From HGM04593 sp045661225 (GTDB lineage: Bacteria; Bacteroidota; Bacteroidia; Bacteroidales; Bacteroidaceae): 64,000 nucleotides of DNA. The stretch lies in NCBI GenBank assembly GCA_045661225.1, contig JAZRFF010000012.1, positions 1 through 64,000 of the forward strand, in the 5' to 3' direction. The position numbers and the translations under genes were made by a program. Every line of letters starts with the position of its first letter. Position 1 is the stretch's first letter. Positions 43,730 to 52,542 of this stretch are shown piece after piece. The notes beneath the pieces were generated by a model, which saw only the letters and a list, made by a program, of their open reading frames with translations, did no database searches and had not been told where the DNA came from.

Positions 43730-43731
43730 GT

Positions 43732-44229
43732 ATGGAAAATATAAAGATTGAGAAGGTGCTTTCTTTTTTACGCGAAAATGGTCTTGTACACTCCCACTAC
43801 ACCCACCCCGAAGCTCCTACTATAGAAATTGCTCGACAATATTGGCAAAAAGATGGTTCCAAGCACTGCAAGAACCTCTTTTTTCGCAACCATAAAGGTA
43901 ACCGCCACTATCTTGTGGTGCTCGATTGCGAGCGCGACCTTGACATTCACGACCTTGAGAAGCGTTTGCATCAGGGGAAATTGTCATTTGCTTCGCCGCA
44001 GAGAATGGAAAAATATCTTGGGCTTGCTCCGGGTTCGGTATCGCCTTTCGGGTTGATAAATGACACCGAGAATCACGTACACCTGTTCCTTGATAAGAAT
44101 CTGCAACAGGAACAGTCGTTCAGTTTCCACCCGAACGACAATCACGCAACGGTGGTAATATCGCAGCCGGAGTTTATGCGCTATCTCTCTATTGTGGGAA
44201 ATTCGTACGAATTTATTGAGATGTACTAA
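43732..44229 (+). CDS. ProX/YbaK-type aminoacyl-tRNA editing protein
   Basis: This 165-residue protein is a free-standing editing domain of the YbaK/ProX family that hydrolyses mischarged aminoacyl-tRNA, usually Ala- or Cys-tRNA-Pro. It shows KHCKNLFFRNHKGNRHYLVV, the family core with Lys and Asn in conserved places, and GSVSPFGLIND near 100-112. It begins 2 nt after the threonine-aldolase-like gene, so the pair is co-transcribed. Confidence 0.88.
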   Translation: MENIKIEKVLSFLRENGLVHSHYTHPEAPTIEIARQYWQKDGSKHCKNLFFRNHKGNRHYLVVLDCERDLDIHDLEKRLHQGKLSFASPQRMEKYLGLAPGSVSPFGLINDTENHVHLFLDKNLQQEQSFSFHPNDNHATVVISQPEFMRYLSIVGNSYEFIEMY

Positions 44230-44260
44230 GAATATTGCCGATACTCTTTTTCTTGATAAA

Positions 44261-44291
44261 AGTAGCGAGCTTTAGTAGCTCGCTGCTTTTT
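44261..44291. terminator. Terminator at the convergent ends of the ProX gene and the PAP2 gene
   Basis: AGTAGCGAGCT (44261-44271) pairs with AGCTCGCTGCT (44277-44287) with one G-U pair, followed by T residues. AAAA precedes the left arm, so it may also serve the minus strand. Confidence 0.75.
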
Positions 44292-44994
44292 AATATTCGA
44301 ATGCGAAAAATGCAATTATAGGAATTGCAACAAACGTACTGTACATTGCTATAAGCAACAAGTAGACATCGGAGACTCGGTACCCGCTCTTTGTGTACTG
44401 CGACGATATCCAGTCGCGACGCACATTGTGTTTTATGCGCTTCTGAATGTAGGTGTATAGCCTGTAAATGCCCCAACCAACAGTGACACCAATTATTGTA
44501 CCGCCAATAATGTCTCCCGGATAGTGCACGCCAAGGTATATGCGTGTAAAAGCGTTCATCGAAGCCCAAAGAATCAGTGATATTGACAACGCTCTGTTTT
44601 TAATGAGCAACATTACAAACACGGCTATACCAAAAGAGTTTGCTGCGTGGCTCGACGTAAAGCCATACTTGCCTCCACGTGTCTCGGTAACGGTATCGAC
44701 TATGTACATAAGTACAGGGTCGCGTGTCGGACGCCAACGTTCAAAGAAAGGCTTGCATATTCCCGAAGATATTGTATCGGTCAATGTCGCAACAATTGCA
44801 ATCATCAAGAGCAACAGTAGAAAATCTTTCATATTGTTGTTCTTTATAAGTACATACAAGAGCATCAATGCGAGCGGGAACCATACAACCATTGAGGTGT
44901 AGACCTTCATTACTCCGTCCCAAAAAAGCGAGTCGCTGCCGTTTAGGGCAAGAAGAATGTATTTGTCAATGTCTGTAAGTGTGTTCAGGTCCAT
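44290..44994 (-). CDS. PAP2-superfamily membrane phosphatase
   Basis: This 234-residue protein has about six membrane helices and the three PAP2 phosphatase motifs: KPFFERWRPTRDP, SSHAANSFG and RIYLGVHYPGD. It probably dephosphorylates a lipid such as undecaprenyl diphosphate or phosphatidic acid. It follows batE by 54 nt in the same orientation, so it may be read through from the Bat operon, but PAP2 is not a standard Bat component. Confidence 0.9.
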   Translation of the reverse strand: MDLNTLTDIDKYILLALNGSDSLFWDGVMKVYTSMVVWFPLALMLLYVLIKNNNMKDFLLLLLMIAIVATLTDTISSGICKPFFERWRPTRDPVLMYIVDTVTETRGGKYGFTSSHAANSFGIAVFVMLLIKNRALSISLILWASMNAFTRIYLGVHYPGDIIGGTIIGVTVGWGIYRLYTYIQKRIKHNVRRDWISSQYTKSGYRVSDVYLLLIAMYSTFVAIPIIAFFAFEY

Positions 44995-45048
44995 TCTGTG
45001 TTGTTTTTTGTGTTTTTCTTAATAAAAGAATAAAAATCGGCAAACGGC

Positions 45049-45819
45049 TTAAATTCGTTCAATGTCGTCTCTCTTTACCCAACCTACAGTTCCATCTTCA
45101 AGCTCGACCTCTTTCCAATCCTCAATAGTATCGTCAGTTATGGTGACTTTGCGACCTTCGTGAATTTTGACAAGTGCCGTACTCGAACCGGGTGCACTCA
45201 TCAGTGTAACCTCTTCCTTCATAACAATTGCCCGGGTGTTGTCGTTGACTTTGTTATATATGGTCAACGCGGCAATGTTTGCGAATATAGTAACAAAGAT
45301 GCCTATAATGGTGATTGTCAGGCCGAATCGGCGTACGCCGTTTTTCTTTGAAAGAAAAAGCATAATAACGCCTGCTAATGCCAATATAAATGTCAACACG
45401 GCAACAATAGCCCAAGAGTCGATGCTCATAATGTTTATAAAGGTATTTACCCAAGCAACGAAGAATATTTCGGGTTGGGCTGTAACATCGTCTTTTATGC
45501 GGCTGTAAGCAAATTCAAGATTAGCTTTTGTATCTTGGTCCGTAGGTGCCAACTTTAGTGCGCGCTCATAGTTCAGAATGGCTTTTCCTAATTCATTTGA
45601 ACGGAAGTAGGCGTTACCCAAATTGTAGTATAACTGCGGGGTTGCACCCTCTGTCTTTATTGCAGCGTTGTATGTTTCAACAGCTTCGGCATATAGCTTT
45701 TGTTCATAGGCCTTGTCACCGGCGTTCTTTGTTGCTGCACTGTTGTCGGTGCTACCGCTTGCTGTAGCTGCAAGAGGCAATAAGATGAAAATTATAAAAT
45801 ATGATAATATCTTTTTCAT
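45049..45819 (-). CDS. batE: Aerotolerance protein BatE (TPR, membrane helices, SH3-like)
   Basis: This 256-residue protein has a signal peptide (1-20), a TPR region (about 30-105: GDKAYEQKLYAEAVETYNAA and YYNLGNAYFRSNELGKAILN), two membrane helices at about 125-155 and 165-190, and a C-terminal SH3-like domain (about 200-256: DWKEVELEDGTVGWVKRDDIE). This order is that of BatE. It follows batD by 8 nt as the last of the bat genes. Confidence 0.93.
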   Translation of the reverse strand: MKKILSYFIIFILLPLAATASGSTDNSAATKNAGDKAYEQKLYAEAVETYNAAIKTEGATPQLYYNLGNAYFRSNELGKAILNYERALKLAPTDQDTKANLEFAYSRIKDDVTAQPEIFFVAWVNTFINIMSIDSWAIVAVLTFILALAGVIMLFLSKKNGVRRFGLTITIIGIFVTIFANIAALTIYNKVNDNTRAIVMKEEVTLMSAPGSSTALVKIHEGRKVTITDDTIEDWKEVELEDGTVGWVKRDDIERI

Positions 45820-45827
45820 TGTACTTA

Positions 45828-47660
45828 TTATTTAATAGAGTTCTCCATCTTGCTTATAATACTCATTGTGATTGAGTAAACGTTATCCATCGCAGCGACC
45901 TTGTCACCTGGGGCGTAACGTGCAAACTCACACTCGTCAAGAACCTTATGGAATTGTCCGATAACATCGGAATCAACTCCACGTTGCAGAAGTTTGTTGG
46001 CTATATTTTCCTTTGTCAATTCCGATACAGGTATGTTTAATTTGTCGCTTGTGTAACCCCACATTGCCTTTAGAATCTCGTCGTAGAATTCGTTTATCTT
46101 ATTCTCCTTCATCAATTTGTTGGCTGTCTTCAGACGTTTTACAGCAACTTTATTGGCTTTCTTTGTGCGAACGAGCGATACGTTGGCATTTTCGGCAACC
46201 TTCTTGCGATAGACAATCATAAAGAGAGCAAACAGCAGCAAAGGAACAATGTACAGCATCAGATAAAGGGTCGAAGCAAAAAGGTACTCCCCTACTTTTT
46301 CCGGGTTGTCATTGTCAAACTTTATGTGTCGTATATCGGTTGCAAGAATCTTGTTTCTTTCCTTGCTTATTTGTACACCGACATTGGTGGTTACAACCGA
46401 TTCATCACCTTTTTCAACAACAATGGTATGGGGTTGGCTGCTTATTGTTTCGTACTGTTTGGTCGAAGTATTGAAGAATGTGTATTTAACGGCCGGGATT
46501 GTGTATGTGCCGTGAGCTTTTGGAGTAACAAGATATTCGTATACTTTTTCACCTTTAAAGCCGTTACTCCTGAGTGAGTATTTATTTTCAATGACAGGTT
46601 CGTAGGCTTCGAATTCCGTTGGTAATTCCACAACCGGATTACCCATAAGTTTCATATTTCCGGTTCCTTTGAGTGTTACTTTTAATGTAAACTCATTATT
46701 GGTTTTTACCTCATTTGTGCTGATGGAGCTTGCTATAGAGAACTCTCCTACTCCGCCTGAAAAATCGGAGGGCTTTCCTGCCGGAAGGCGTTCGACATTT
46801 ACCTTCAGAGGCTTAGTCTTGAGAATTTTATTAACCTCGACATAACCGCCAAAGCCGTTATTGAAAAGCATTTCGAATGGGTCCATATTGCGACGGCGCT
46901 GAACCGCTACAAGTGCTTCAAACTCCAGCGATGGTATCACAAGCTCGCCGGTCTGTTGCGGAAACAGCACGAATTGACGCCATACGATGGTGTTGTAATT
47001 ACGTCCGTTATAATGCTCGGGTTCAAACTCTTTCTCTTTAGGCAGGTCTACTTCCTGAATGTTGAACCCTTTAAGTTCTGGTGTCGGGAAACTTAGATTT
47101 CTGAGGTTTACTGCCGAATATACTTTATAGGTCAAAAGCAGTGCTTCTTGTTCATATACATTGCTTTTGCTTATGGTGGCCCTCATAAAAAGGTCATTGT
47201 CAGAAATGTTGGTCGATGGCTGGCTCTGTTGGTACTGTGAACGTCCGGAACTTCCACTCGATGCCGATGCTTGTTCTTCGGGTAAAATATTTATTGTAAC
47301 ACTGTTAGATGTTAATTCTTTACCTTCTACATCAATCTTTGCTCCGGGTATTGTTACTTTACCTTCTTTGGTAGCGACTATTATATAGGTAAATGTCACT
47401 TGTGCCGAAGAGGTGGTTTTTCCGTTAATCATCTGCATACCGGACATAGTCGAAATGTTCGGTCCTGACAGTATTTTAAACCCATCTAAATTGGGCAACT
47501 GCGGTTCTTTTGCATTTGATGTGTTTACAGTGTAGCTCAACCTGAAATGTTGGTTCAGTACAACGGATTTTGGTGCCGATGCTACAAAAGTAACCTCCTC
47601 GGCAAAGAGATTGCCGAGGAATACTATGAATAGCAACGATGTTAAAAGTATTCTTTTCAT
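45828..47660 (-). CDS. batD: Aerotolerance protein BatD
   Basis: This 610-residue protein has a signal peptide (about 1-20), a long beta-rich periplasmic part with repeats typical of BatD (the stretch VTIPGAKIDVEGKELTSN, then LVIPSLEFEALVAVQ), one membrane helix at about 460-480 and a cytoplasmic helical tail with the WGYTSDKLNIPVSELT region. It is 8 nt before batE and 41 nt after batC. Confidence 0.94.
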   Translation of the reverse strand: MKRILLTSLLFIVFLGNLFAEEVTFVASAPKSVVLNQHFRLSYTVNTSNAKEPQLPNLDGFKILSGPNISTMSGMQMINGKTTSSAQVTFTYIIVATKEGKVTIPGAKIDVEGKELTSNSVTINILPEEQASASSGSSGRSQYQQSQPSTNISDNDLFMRATISKSNVYEQEALLLTYKVYSAVNLRNLSFPTPELKGFNIQEVDLPKEKEFEPEHYNGRNYNTIVWRQFVLFPQQTGELVIPSLEFEALVAVQRRRNMDPFEMLFNNGFGGYVEVNKILKTKPLKVNVERLPAGKPSDFSGGVGEFSIASSISTNEVKTNNEFTLKVTLKGTGNMKLMGNPVVELPTEFEAYEPVIENKYSLRSNGFKGEKVYEYLVTPKAHGTYTIPAVKYTFFNTSTKQYETISSQPHTIVVEKGDESVVTTNVGVQISKERNKILATDIRHIKFDNDNPEKVGEYLFASTLYLMLYIVPLLLFALFMIVYRKKVAENANVSLVRTKKANKVAVKRLKTANKLMKENKINEFYDEILKAMWGYTSDKLNIPVSELTKENIANKLLQRGVDSDVIGQFHKVLDECEFARYAPGDKVAAMDNVYSITMSIISKMENSIK

Positions 47661-47701
47661 TGAGTCAATGTTTTTTATTCGCTTTTGTCGGTTGAGGATT
47701 T

Positions 47702-48496
47702 TTACCAGTTTTTCTCAAGGTCTATTTTACGACCTTTTACAGCCTCTTTCTCTTCCATCTCTTCGCGCAGCTTTTTCTCGTCCTGCATCATCGCTTCGAG
47801 CATACGTTCATAGTTTTCCTTTTGCTCTTGCTGTTGCTGTTGTTGTTGGTTCTGCTGTTGCTGATTATCCTCTTTCTCCTCTTGATTCTGCTGTTGTTGC
47901 TGTTGTTGCTGTTGTTGTTGATTCTGCTGCTGTTGTTGGTCTTGCTGGTTCTGCTGGTTCTGCTGTTGGTCGTTCTTGAGCAGATACTGCACTACTGCAA
48001 GGTTATAACGTGTGTTCTCGTTGGAAGGGTCGTTGCGAAGTGCTTCTTTATAGGCTGCTTCGGCTGCCTTAAGCGTGTCACGATGATGGTAAGAGAGGCC
48101 GAGGTTGTGGTTGGCTCTTGCCAGTTCTTCTTTAACATCGGTGTTTACAACGGCCTTACCGAACATTCTTTCAGCCTCTTTATATCTTTCAACAAGCAGT
48201 TCTTTATCTTGCATTCCGGCTTTAACATCCTGATAGTTTTTCATAAGAATGTTTGTACCATTGTTATACGATGCAACACTGTTCAGTGTGTCCATACTGT
48301 AAGCGCGTCCATAGGGCTTCATTGCATCGGTATACAGGCTGTCTTTGTGAAATTCATTGCCGTTTATAAGATGCTCGCGCACACTCTTGGTTGTTGGCGA
48401 ACCGTGTACTATGAGCGAATATGACGAATAGGCTATAATAAGCAGTGCCGTAACTGCAAAAGCAATGAATATATATTTACTTTTTGAACTGTTCAT
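47702..48496 (-). CDS. batC: Aerotolerance protein BatC (TPR with polyglutamine tract)
   Basis: This 264-residue protein has an N-terminal membrane helix (about 7-29), a TPR region (about 60-165: SVASYNNGTNILMKNYQ, ARANHNLGLSYHHRDTLKAA) and a Gln/Asn-rich low-complexity stretch at about 170-230 with long Q runs broken by N, D and E, then a charged helix. The Gln run is encoded mostly by CAG/CAA codons, so the DNA is a repeat tract. BatC proteins often have Q- or K-rich tails, but this one is unusually long. Confidence 0.9.
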   Translation of the reverse strand: MNSSKSKYIFIAFAVTALLIIAYSSYSLIVHGSPTTKSVREHLINGNEFHKDSLYTDAMKPYGRAYSMDTLNSVASYNNGTNILMKNYQDVKAGMQDKELLVERYKEAERMFGKAVVNTDVKEELARANHNLGLSYHHRDTLKAAEAAYKEALRNDPSNENTRYNLAVVQYLLKNDQQQNQQNQQDQQQQQNQQQQQQQQQQQNQEEKEDNQQQQNQQQQQQQEQKENYERMLEAMMQDEKKLREEMEEKEAVKGRKIDLEKNW

Positions 48497-48531
48497 ATTT
48501 ACCTGTAAGTTTAATCTTTTTCATAATAGTC

Positions 48532-49539
48532 TCACTTGTTAGGGCGTGACATATAATCAATTATAGCATTTGCAAGAATATCGGCAATGAGTAGAAGAAG
48601 AGCTATAAGCGCAACTGCGCTGTATTGTTCCTTGAACTTTGTATATACCTCGGACTTAACCTCGTCTTTGGTGAGTTTGTCAAGTTCACCCTCAATGTAT
48701 TCTTGTGCGCTGTTGGTGTTGTCGACTCTTATGTAAGTTCCGTTACCGGCCGCTGCAATGCTCTGTGCCATAGGTTCGTTGAGTTTTGTTACCACAATCT
48801 CGCCTTCGCGGTTACGCAGAAATTCATTGGGCTTGCCTGTGGGGATACGACCACCCTTTGCAGTACCTATTCCCATTACATAAACCTTTACACCGGCCTC
48901 GGCAACCGCCTTGGCAGCCTCTTCGGCACCACCCTCGTGGTTCTCGCCATCGGTTATTACAATGATTGCTTTTCCAATTTTATCATTATCACTGAAACTG
49001 CGTCCGGCTATCTTTATTGCCTCGCCGACATTTGTACCCTGACGCTTGATGAGCGATGGGGTTATCTGGCTCAGGAACATATTGGCCGATACGTGGTCGC
49101 TTGTGATGGGCAACTGTACAAAGGCGTCCCCGGCAAACACCACAAGAGCGAATTTGTTTCCTTTTGTTTGAGAGATTATTCGCGATATCAGCCTTTTTGC
49201 TTTCTCGAGCCTGGTTGGGGTAATATCCTCGGCCATCATTGAGTTTGAAATGTCAAGTGCAACCACAACCTCAATGCCTCGGGTAACCATAGTCTCTTTC
49301 TTTGTTCCGTAACGTGGACGGGCAAGAACAACGACTGTCAGTGCCAATGCCGCTAAAGAAAGCCAGAATGTTATTCTTGACCTTGTTGTTACCTTCGATG
49401 GCAGTAGGGCTTTAACAAGCTCTTTGTCGCCGTACTTTTCAAGTTTTTTTCTTCTCCGGTAGTTCGAGTAGAAGTATATTGCCGCCAAAATGGGAAGCAA
49501 TAGTAATAAGTAAAGATATTGTGGACTGTGGAATGTCAT
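48532..49539 (-). CDS. batB: Aerotolerance protein BatB (VWA domain)
   Basis: This 335-residue protein has two N-terminal membrane helices (about 8-25 and 55-75), a von Willebrand factor A domain with the MIDAS motif DISNS (in VVALDISNSMMAEDITP) and the conserved VVFAGDAFVQLPIT, and a C-terminal helix near 310-330. It is the second of two VWA proteins of the operon, 13 nt after batA. Confidence 0.94.
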   Translation of the reverse strand: MTFHSPQYLYLLLLLPILAAIYFYSNYRRRKKLEKYGDKELVKALLPSKVTTRSRITFWLSLAALALTVVVLARPRYGTKKETMVTRGIEVVVALDISNSMMAEDITPTRLEKAKRLISRIISQTKGNKFALVVFAGDAFVQLPITSDHVSANMFLSQITPSLIKRQGTNVGEAIKIAGRSFSDNDKIGKAIIVITDGENHEGGAEEAAKAVAEAGVKVYVMGIGTAKGGRIPTGKPNEFLRNREGEIVVTKLNEPMAQSIAAAGNGTYIRVDNTNSAQEYIEGELDKLTKDEVKSEVYTKFKEQYSAVALIALLLLIADILANAIIDYMSRPNK

Positions 49540-49552
49540 ACTATCAACAATT

Positions 49553-50542
49553 TTAGGGAATTCTTCTTAATATTGTGAAACGCAGGAGAATCTCTATGGC
49601 AAGCAGCAAGAATGCGAAAAAGGCAAAAATCTGGTACATCTCTTCGTGTTCCTTAAACTGCTGTATATTGAGTTTGGTACGTTCGAGTGTGTCAATTTCG
49701 GCATATATTCCACGCAAGCTCTCTTTGTCGGTTGCACGGAAATACTGCCCGCCTGTTACTTGAGCAATGCGCTTTAGTGTAGTCTCGTCAATTTCAACGG
49801 GAACGTCCATTGTACCGTATGGCGTTGGGTAAGGTGCTGTCTCGGCATTTGTTCCCACGCCTATGGTGTAGATTCTTATTCCAAATTCCTTTGCAATATC
49901 GGCTGCGGTTTCCGGAGTAATTTCACCGCTGTTGTTTATACCGTCGGTGAGCAGTATTATTACTTTAGACTTTGCGCTGCTGTCCTTTAGGCGTGTAACG
50001 CTATTGGCTATACCCATACCAATGGCTGTACCGTCCTCGATGAGACCTTTTGCTGCAATGTCACAGTCGACAGCGTTTAACATATTCACAAGCGCACCGT
50101 GGTCAATGGTCAGAGGGCACTGCGTGAAACTTTCTCCGGCGAAAATGGTCAGACCGATATTGTCGTGCTCACGCCCGTTGATAAACTCGTTTGCGACCTC
50201 TTTTGCAGCTTCGAGCCTGTTTGGGGTAAGGTCCATTGCAAGCATACTGGTCGAAACGTCTGTAGCCAGCATAATGTCTATTCCTTCAATATCTTTCTCT
50301 TCCCAGCTGTCGGTCAACTGTGGTCGCGCAAGCACAATAATGAGCAAGGCGAGTGCGAGTGTTCTTAATATAAAAGGAACGTGAATAAGGTAATTTTTAT
50401 AACTCTTAATGCGACCGGCAAACGGAAGCGTTGTCGATACTTTCATCGAAGGCTTGAGCTTGTTGCCGAGCAATATATACCACACAACGTATGCTATGAG
50501 TGGTATAAAAAGCAGTAGGTATGCTATTTGTGAAAAAATCAT
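49553..50542 (-). CDS. batA: Aerotolerance protein BatA (VWA domain)
   Basis: This 329-residue protein has N-terminal membrane helices (about 6-26 and 58-76), a VWA domain with MIDAS DVSTS (in MLATDVSTSMLAMDLTP) and DNIGLTIFAGESFTQCPLT, and a C-terminal membrane helix near 305-325. It starts 7 nt after the preceding unnamed gene of the operon. Confidence 0.94.
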   Translation of the reverse strand: MIFSQIAYLLLFIPLIAYVVWYILLGNKLKPSMKVSTTLPFAGRIKSYKNYLIHVPFILRTLALALLIIVLARPQLTDSWEEKDIEGIDIMLATDVSTSMLAMDLTPNRLEAAKEVANEFINGREHDNIGLTIFAGESFTQCPLTIDHGALVNMLNAVDCDIAAKGLIEDGTAIGMGIANSVTRLKDSSAKSKVIILLTDGINNSGEITPETAADIAKEFGIRIYTIGVGTNAETAPYPTPYGTMDVPVEIDETTLKRIAQVTGGQYFRATDKESLRGIYAEIDTLERTKLNIQQFKEHEEMYQIFAFFAFLLLAIEILLRFTILRRIP

Positions 50543-50549
50543 CTTAATT

Positions 50550-51629
50550 TTAACTAAACATATTATACAAGTCTGTAGTGAGCAGCACTGTCACTCCAAT
50601 TACCGTAATTGAGAGAATTACGATTGCTGCAACGAGAATCCTCTTCTGCTTGAGCGAACGCCGACTCACAATTCTCTTTTCGGTTGGTTGTTTTATGTTC
50701 TCTTCCTCAATATTTTTGGTAACATTCACAAACTCTATTGCATTGAGCATATTACGGTCATTTTCATAGGCTGTCGGGTGCATCTTTGCGAACTTTACAA
50801 GGTCGGCAAGCTCAAGAATCTCCTTTAGTTCTTTCAAACTTTCTTTATCTTGAATTTTAAGCAGCTCGTCAATAATCTCCGATGTTGTCATTTCGGTGGC
50901 ATTGAATCCGAAGCGTTCTCTCATATACTCGCGCAGAACATCTGTCAACCGGGTGTAGTACTCTTTTTCGTTGCCCTCGATGCGTAATTCGTCACAGCTT
51001 TTTATCTCGTCAATTTTGTTTATAGCAACAATGTGTGACGGCAATTTGGGCTTGATTTTCACTATTCGTATTATAGGTTTGTTATTGGCAAGGCGTATTA
51101 CAACCCACACAAGTATCGCACCGGCGCAGATGAGAATGCTTGCAAGATATATTGCGTCCCGTATCTCTTCCCAGGTAAGTTCCACGTCGATTATTGCTGC
51201 CGGACCGGCGATGTTGTGAATGTTTGCTGTGTCAATCTCGACACTGTAGACATCGAGCACAAGTTTGTTCGATGTAAATGTGTCGCCATTGATTACTACA
51301 TCGAATGGCGGAATCTCGTAACGTGTGCTGTCGAAAGAGGTTATCAGATACTCTTGAATGTATCTTATCCGCTTTTCGTTGTCAATATTTTGCTGCAATT
51401 GGCGTGACTCAAGAATTTCAATGCCTTTGACAAGCACAGAATCCTTCATTACCGGCAACAACACGTCATTGCCGGCATCGACGCTGAGGTTGAGCTTAAC
51501 TTTTGTCTGCTCGCCAATCCTGATAGCAAATGTATCGAGCTCTGCGTTCAGAATGACGTTTTGTGCTATAGTTGGTTGAACATATAGCCCAAGAACAAGA
51601 AAGATTATGTATAAAAAATTCTTTTTCAT
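50550..51629 (-). CDS. Bat-operon membrane protein of unknown function
   Basis: This 359-residue protein has a signal peptide (about 1-22), a beta-rich periplasmic part of about 130 residues resembling a BatD-like module, a first membrane helix at about 158-178, a cytoplasmic helical domain (about 210-305, LTDVLREYMRERFGFNATE), and a second membrane helix at about 330-352. It is a constant member of this locus between the DUF58 gene and batA in Bacteroidota, though it has no symbol I can give with confidence. Confidence 0.8.
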   Translation of the reverse strand: MKKNFLYIIFLVLGLYVQPTIAQNVILNAELDTFAIRIGEQTKVKLNLSVDAGNDVLLPVMKDSVLVKGIEILESRQLQQNIDNEKRIRYIQEYLITSFDSTRYEIPPFDVVINGDTFTSNKLVLDVYSVEIDTANIHNIAGPAAIIDVELTWEEIRDAIYLASILICAGAILVWVVIRLANNKPIIRIVKIKPKLPSHIVAINKIDEIKSCDELRIEGNEKEYYTRLTDVLREYMRERFGFNATEMTTSEIIDELLKIQDKESLKELKEILELADLVKFAKMHPTAYENDRNMLNAIEFVNVTKNIEEENIKQPTEKRIVSRRSLKQKRILVAAIVILSITVIGVTVLLTTDLYNMFS

Positions 51630-51663
51630 TGTTTTACATAGGGTTCGCTAAAGTTTTACAAAA

Positions 51664-52533
51664 CTATCCGCGCTGTGCAAATAGGTTCATAAGTGCCTTT
51701 ACGTAATCTTGGTCGGTGCGTATAGATACGGAATCGACACGACTCTTTTTGAGCGTCTCATCTAACTTCTCTTTCTGCTCCCTCCACCAATTGCGCTGTG
51801 CTGCTTGCACCTTGGACGAAGAGGTGTCAACAAACATCTCTTCTCCCGTTTCGGAGTCACGCAATTTCATAAGCCCAATCTTTGGAAGCTCGACAAGCCT
51901 GCGGTCATATACCTGAATAGCAACAAGGTCGTGCTTTCTGTTGGCAATAGTCATTGCGTTCCTGTAGTCGCCATTGTCAATAAAGTCGCTTATCAAAAAT
52001 GCTGTGCATTTTTTCTTCAGGGCGTTAGTGAGGAACTGCAGTGGCACGGCAATGTCGGTTCTTTTACTCTCCGGCTCAAAGTTCAACAACTCTCTTATTA
52101 TATAGAGAATATGTTTACGTCCTTTCTGTGGGGGTATGAACTTCTCGACCTTGTCGGTAAAAAATATGACACCAATCTTGTCGTTATTCTGTATTGCTGC
52201 AAAAGCTATGGTTGCAGCAATCTCTGTGACCATTTCGCGCTTTGTCTGCTTAATGCTGCCAAAGTCAAGGCTCTCGGAAAGGTCTATGACAAGCATCACG
52301 GTCAATTCGCGCTCCTCTTCAAAAACCTTGATGTAAGGCTTGTTGAAACGCGCTGTCACGTTCCAGTCAATATCGCGCACGTCGTCGCCGTAGAGATATT
52401 CTCGCACCTCGCTAAAAGACATACCTCTACCCTTGAAGGCCGAATGGTACTCTCCTGCGAATATATTATGCGAAAGACCGCGTGTCTTTATTTCGATTTT
52501 GCGAACCTTTTTTATGAGTTCACTTGTCTCCAT
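51664..52533 (-). CDS. DUF58 protein (MoxR-associated VWA-like)
   Basis: This 289-residue cytoplasmic protein carries the DUF58 signature YLYGDDVRDIDWNVTARF and then VFEEERELTVMLVIDLSES, with the DLSES equivalent of a MIDAS motif. Such proteins accompany MoxR ATPases and probably act as their partner or adaptor. It starts 9 nt after moxR and ends 34 nt before the unnamed Bat-locus gene. Confidence 0.93.
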   Translation of the reverse strand: METSELIKKVRKIEIKTRGLSHNIFAGEYHSAFKGRGMSFSEVREYLYGDDVRDIDWNVTARFNKPYIKVFEEERELTVMLVIDLSESLDFGSIKQTKREMVTEIAATIAFAAIQNNDKIGVIFFTDKVEKFIPPQKGRKHILYIIRELLNFEPESKRTDIAVPLQFLTNALKKKCTAFLISDFIDNGDYRNAMTIANRKHDLVAIQVYDRRLVELPKIGLMKLRDSETGEEMFVDTSSSKVQAAQRNWWREQKEKLDETLKKSRVDSVSIRTDQDYVKALMNLFAQRG

Positions 52534-52542
52534 ATTTGTTTA

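Noticed and set aside
47816..47985. CRISPR or tandem-repeat array
   Set aside because: The repeat is a CAG/CAA codon run inside batC in frame, with no spacers.
47822..48424. Plus-strand ORF starting with a poly-Leu run
   Set aside because: It is the antisense reading of the CAG/CAA tract and TPR region of batC.
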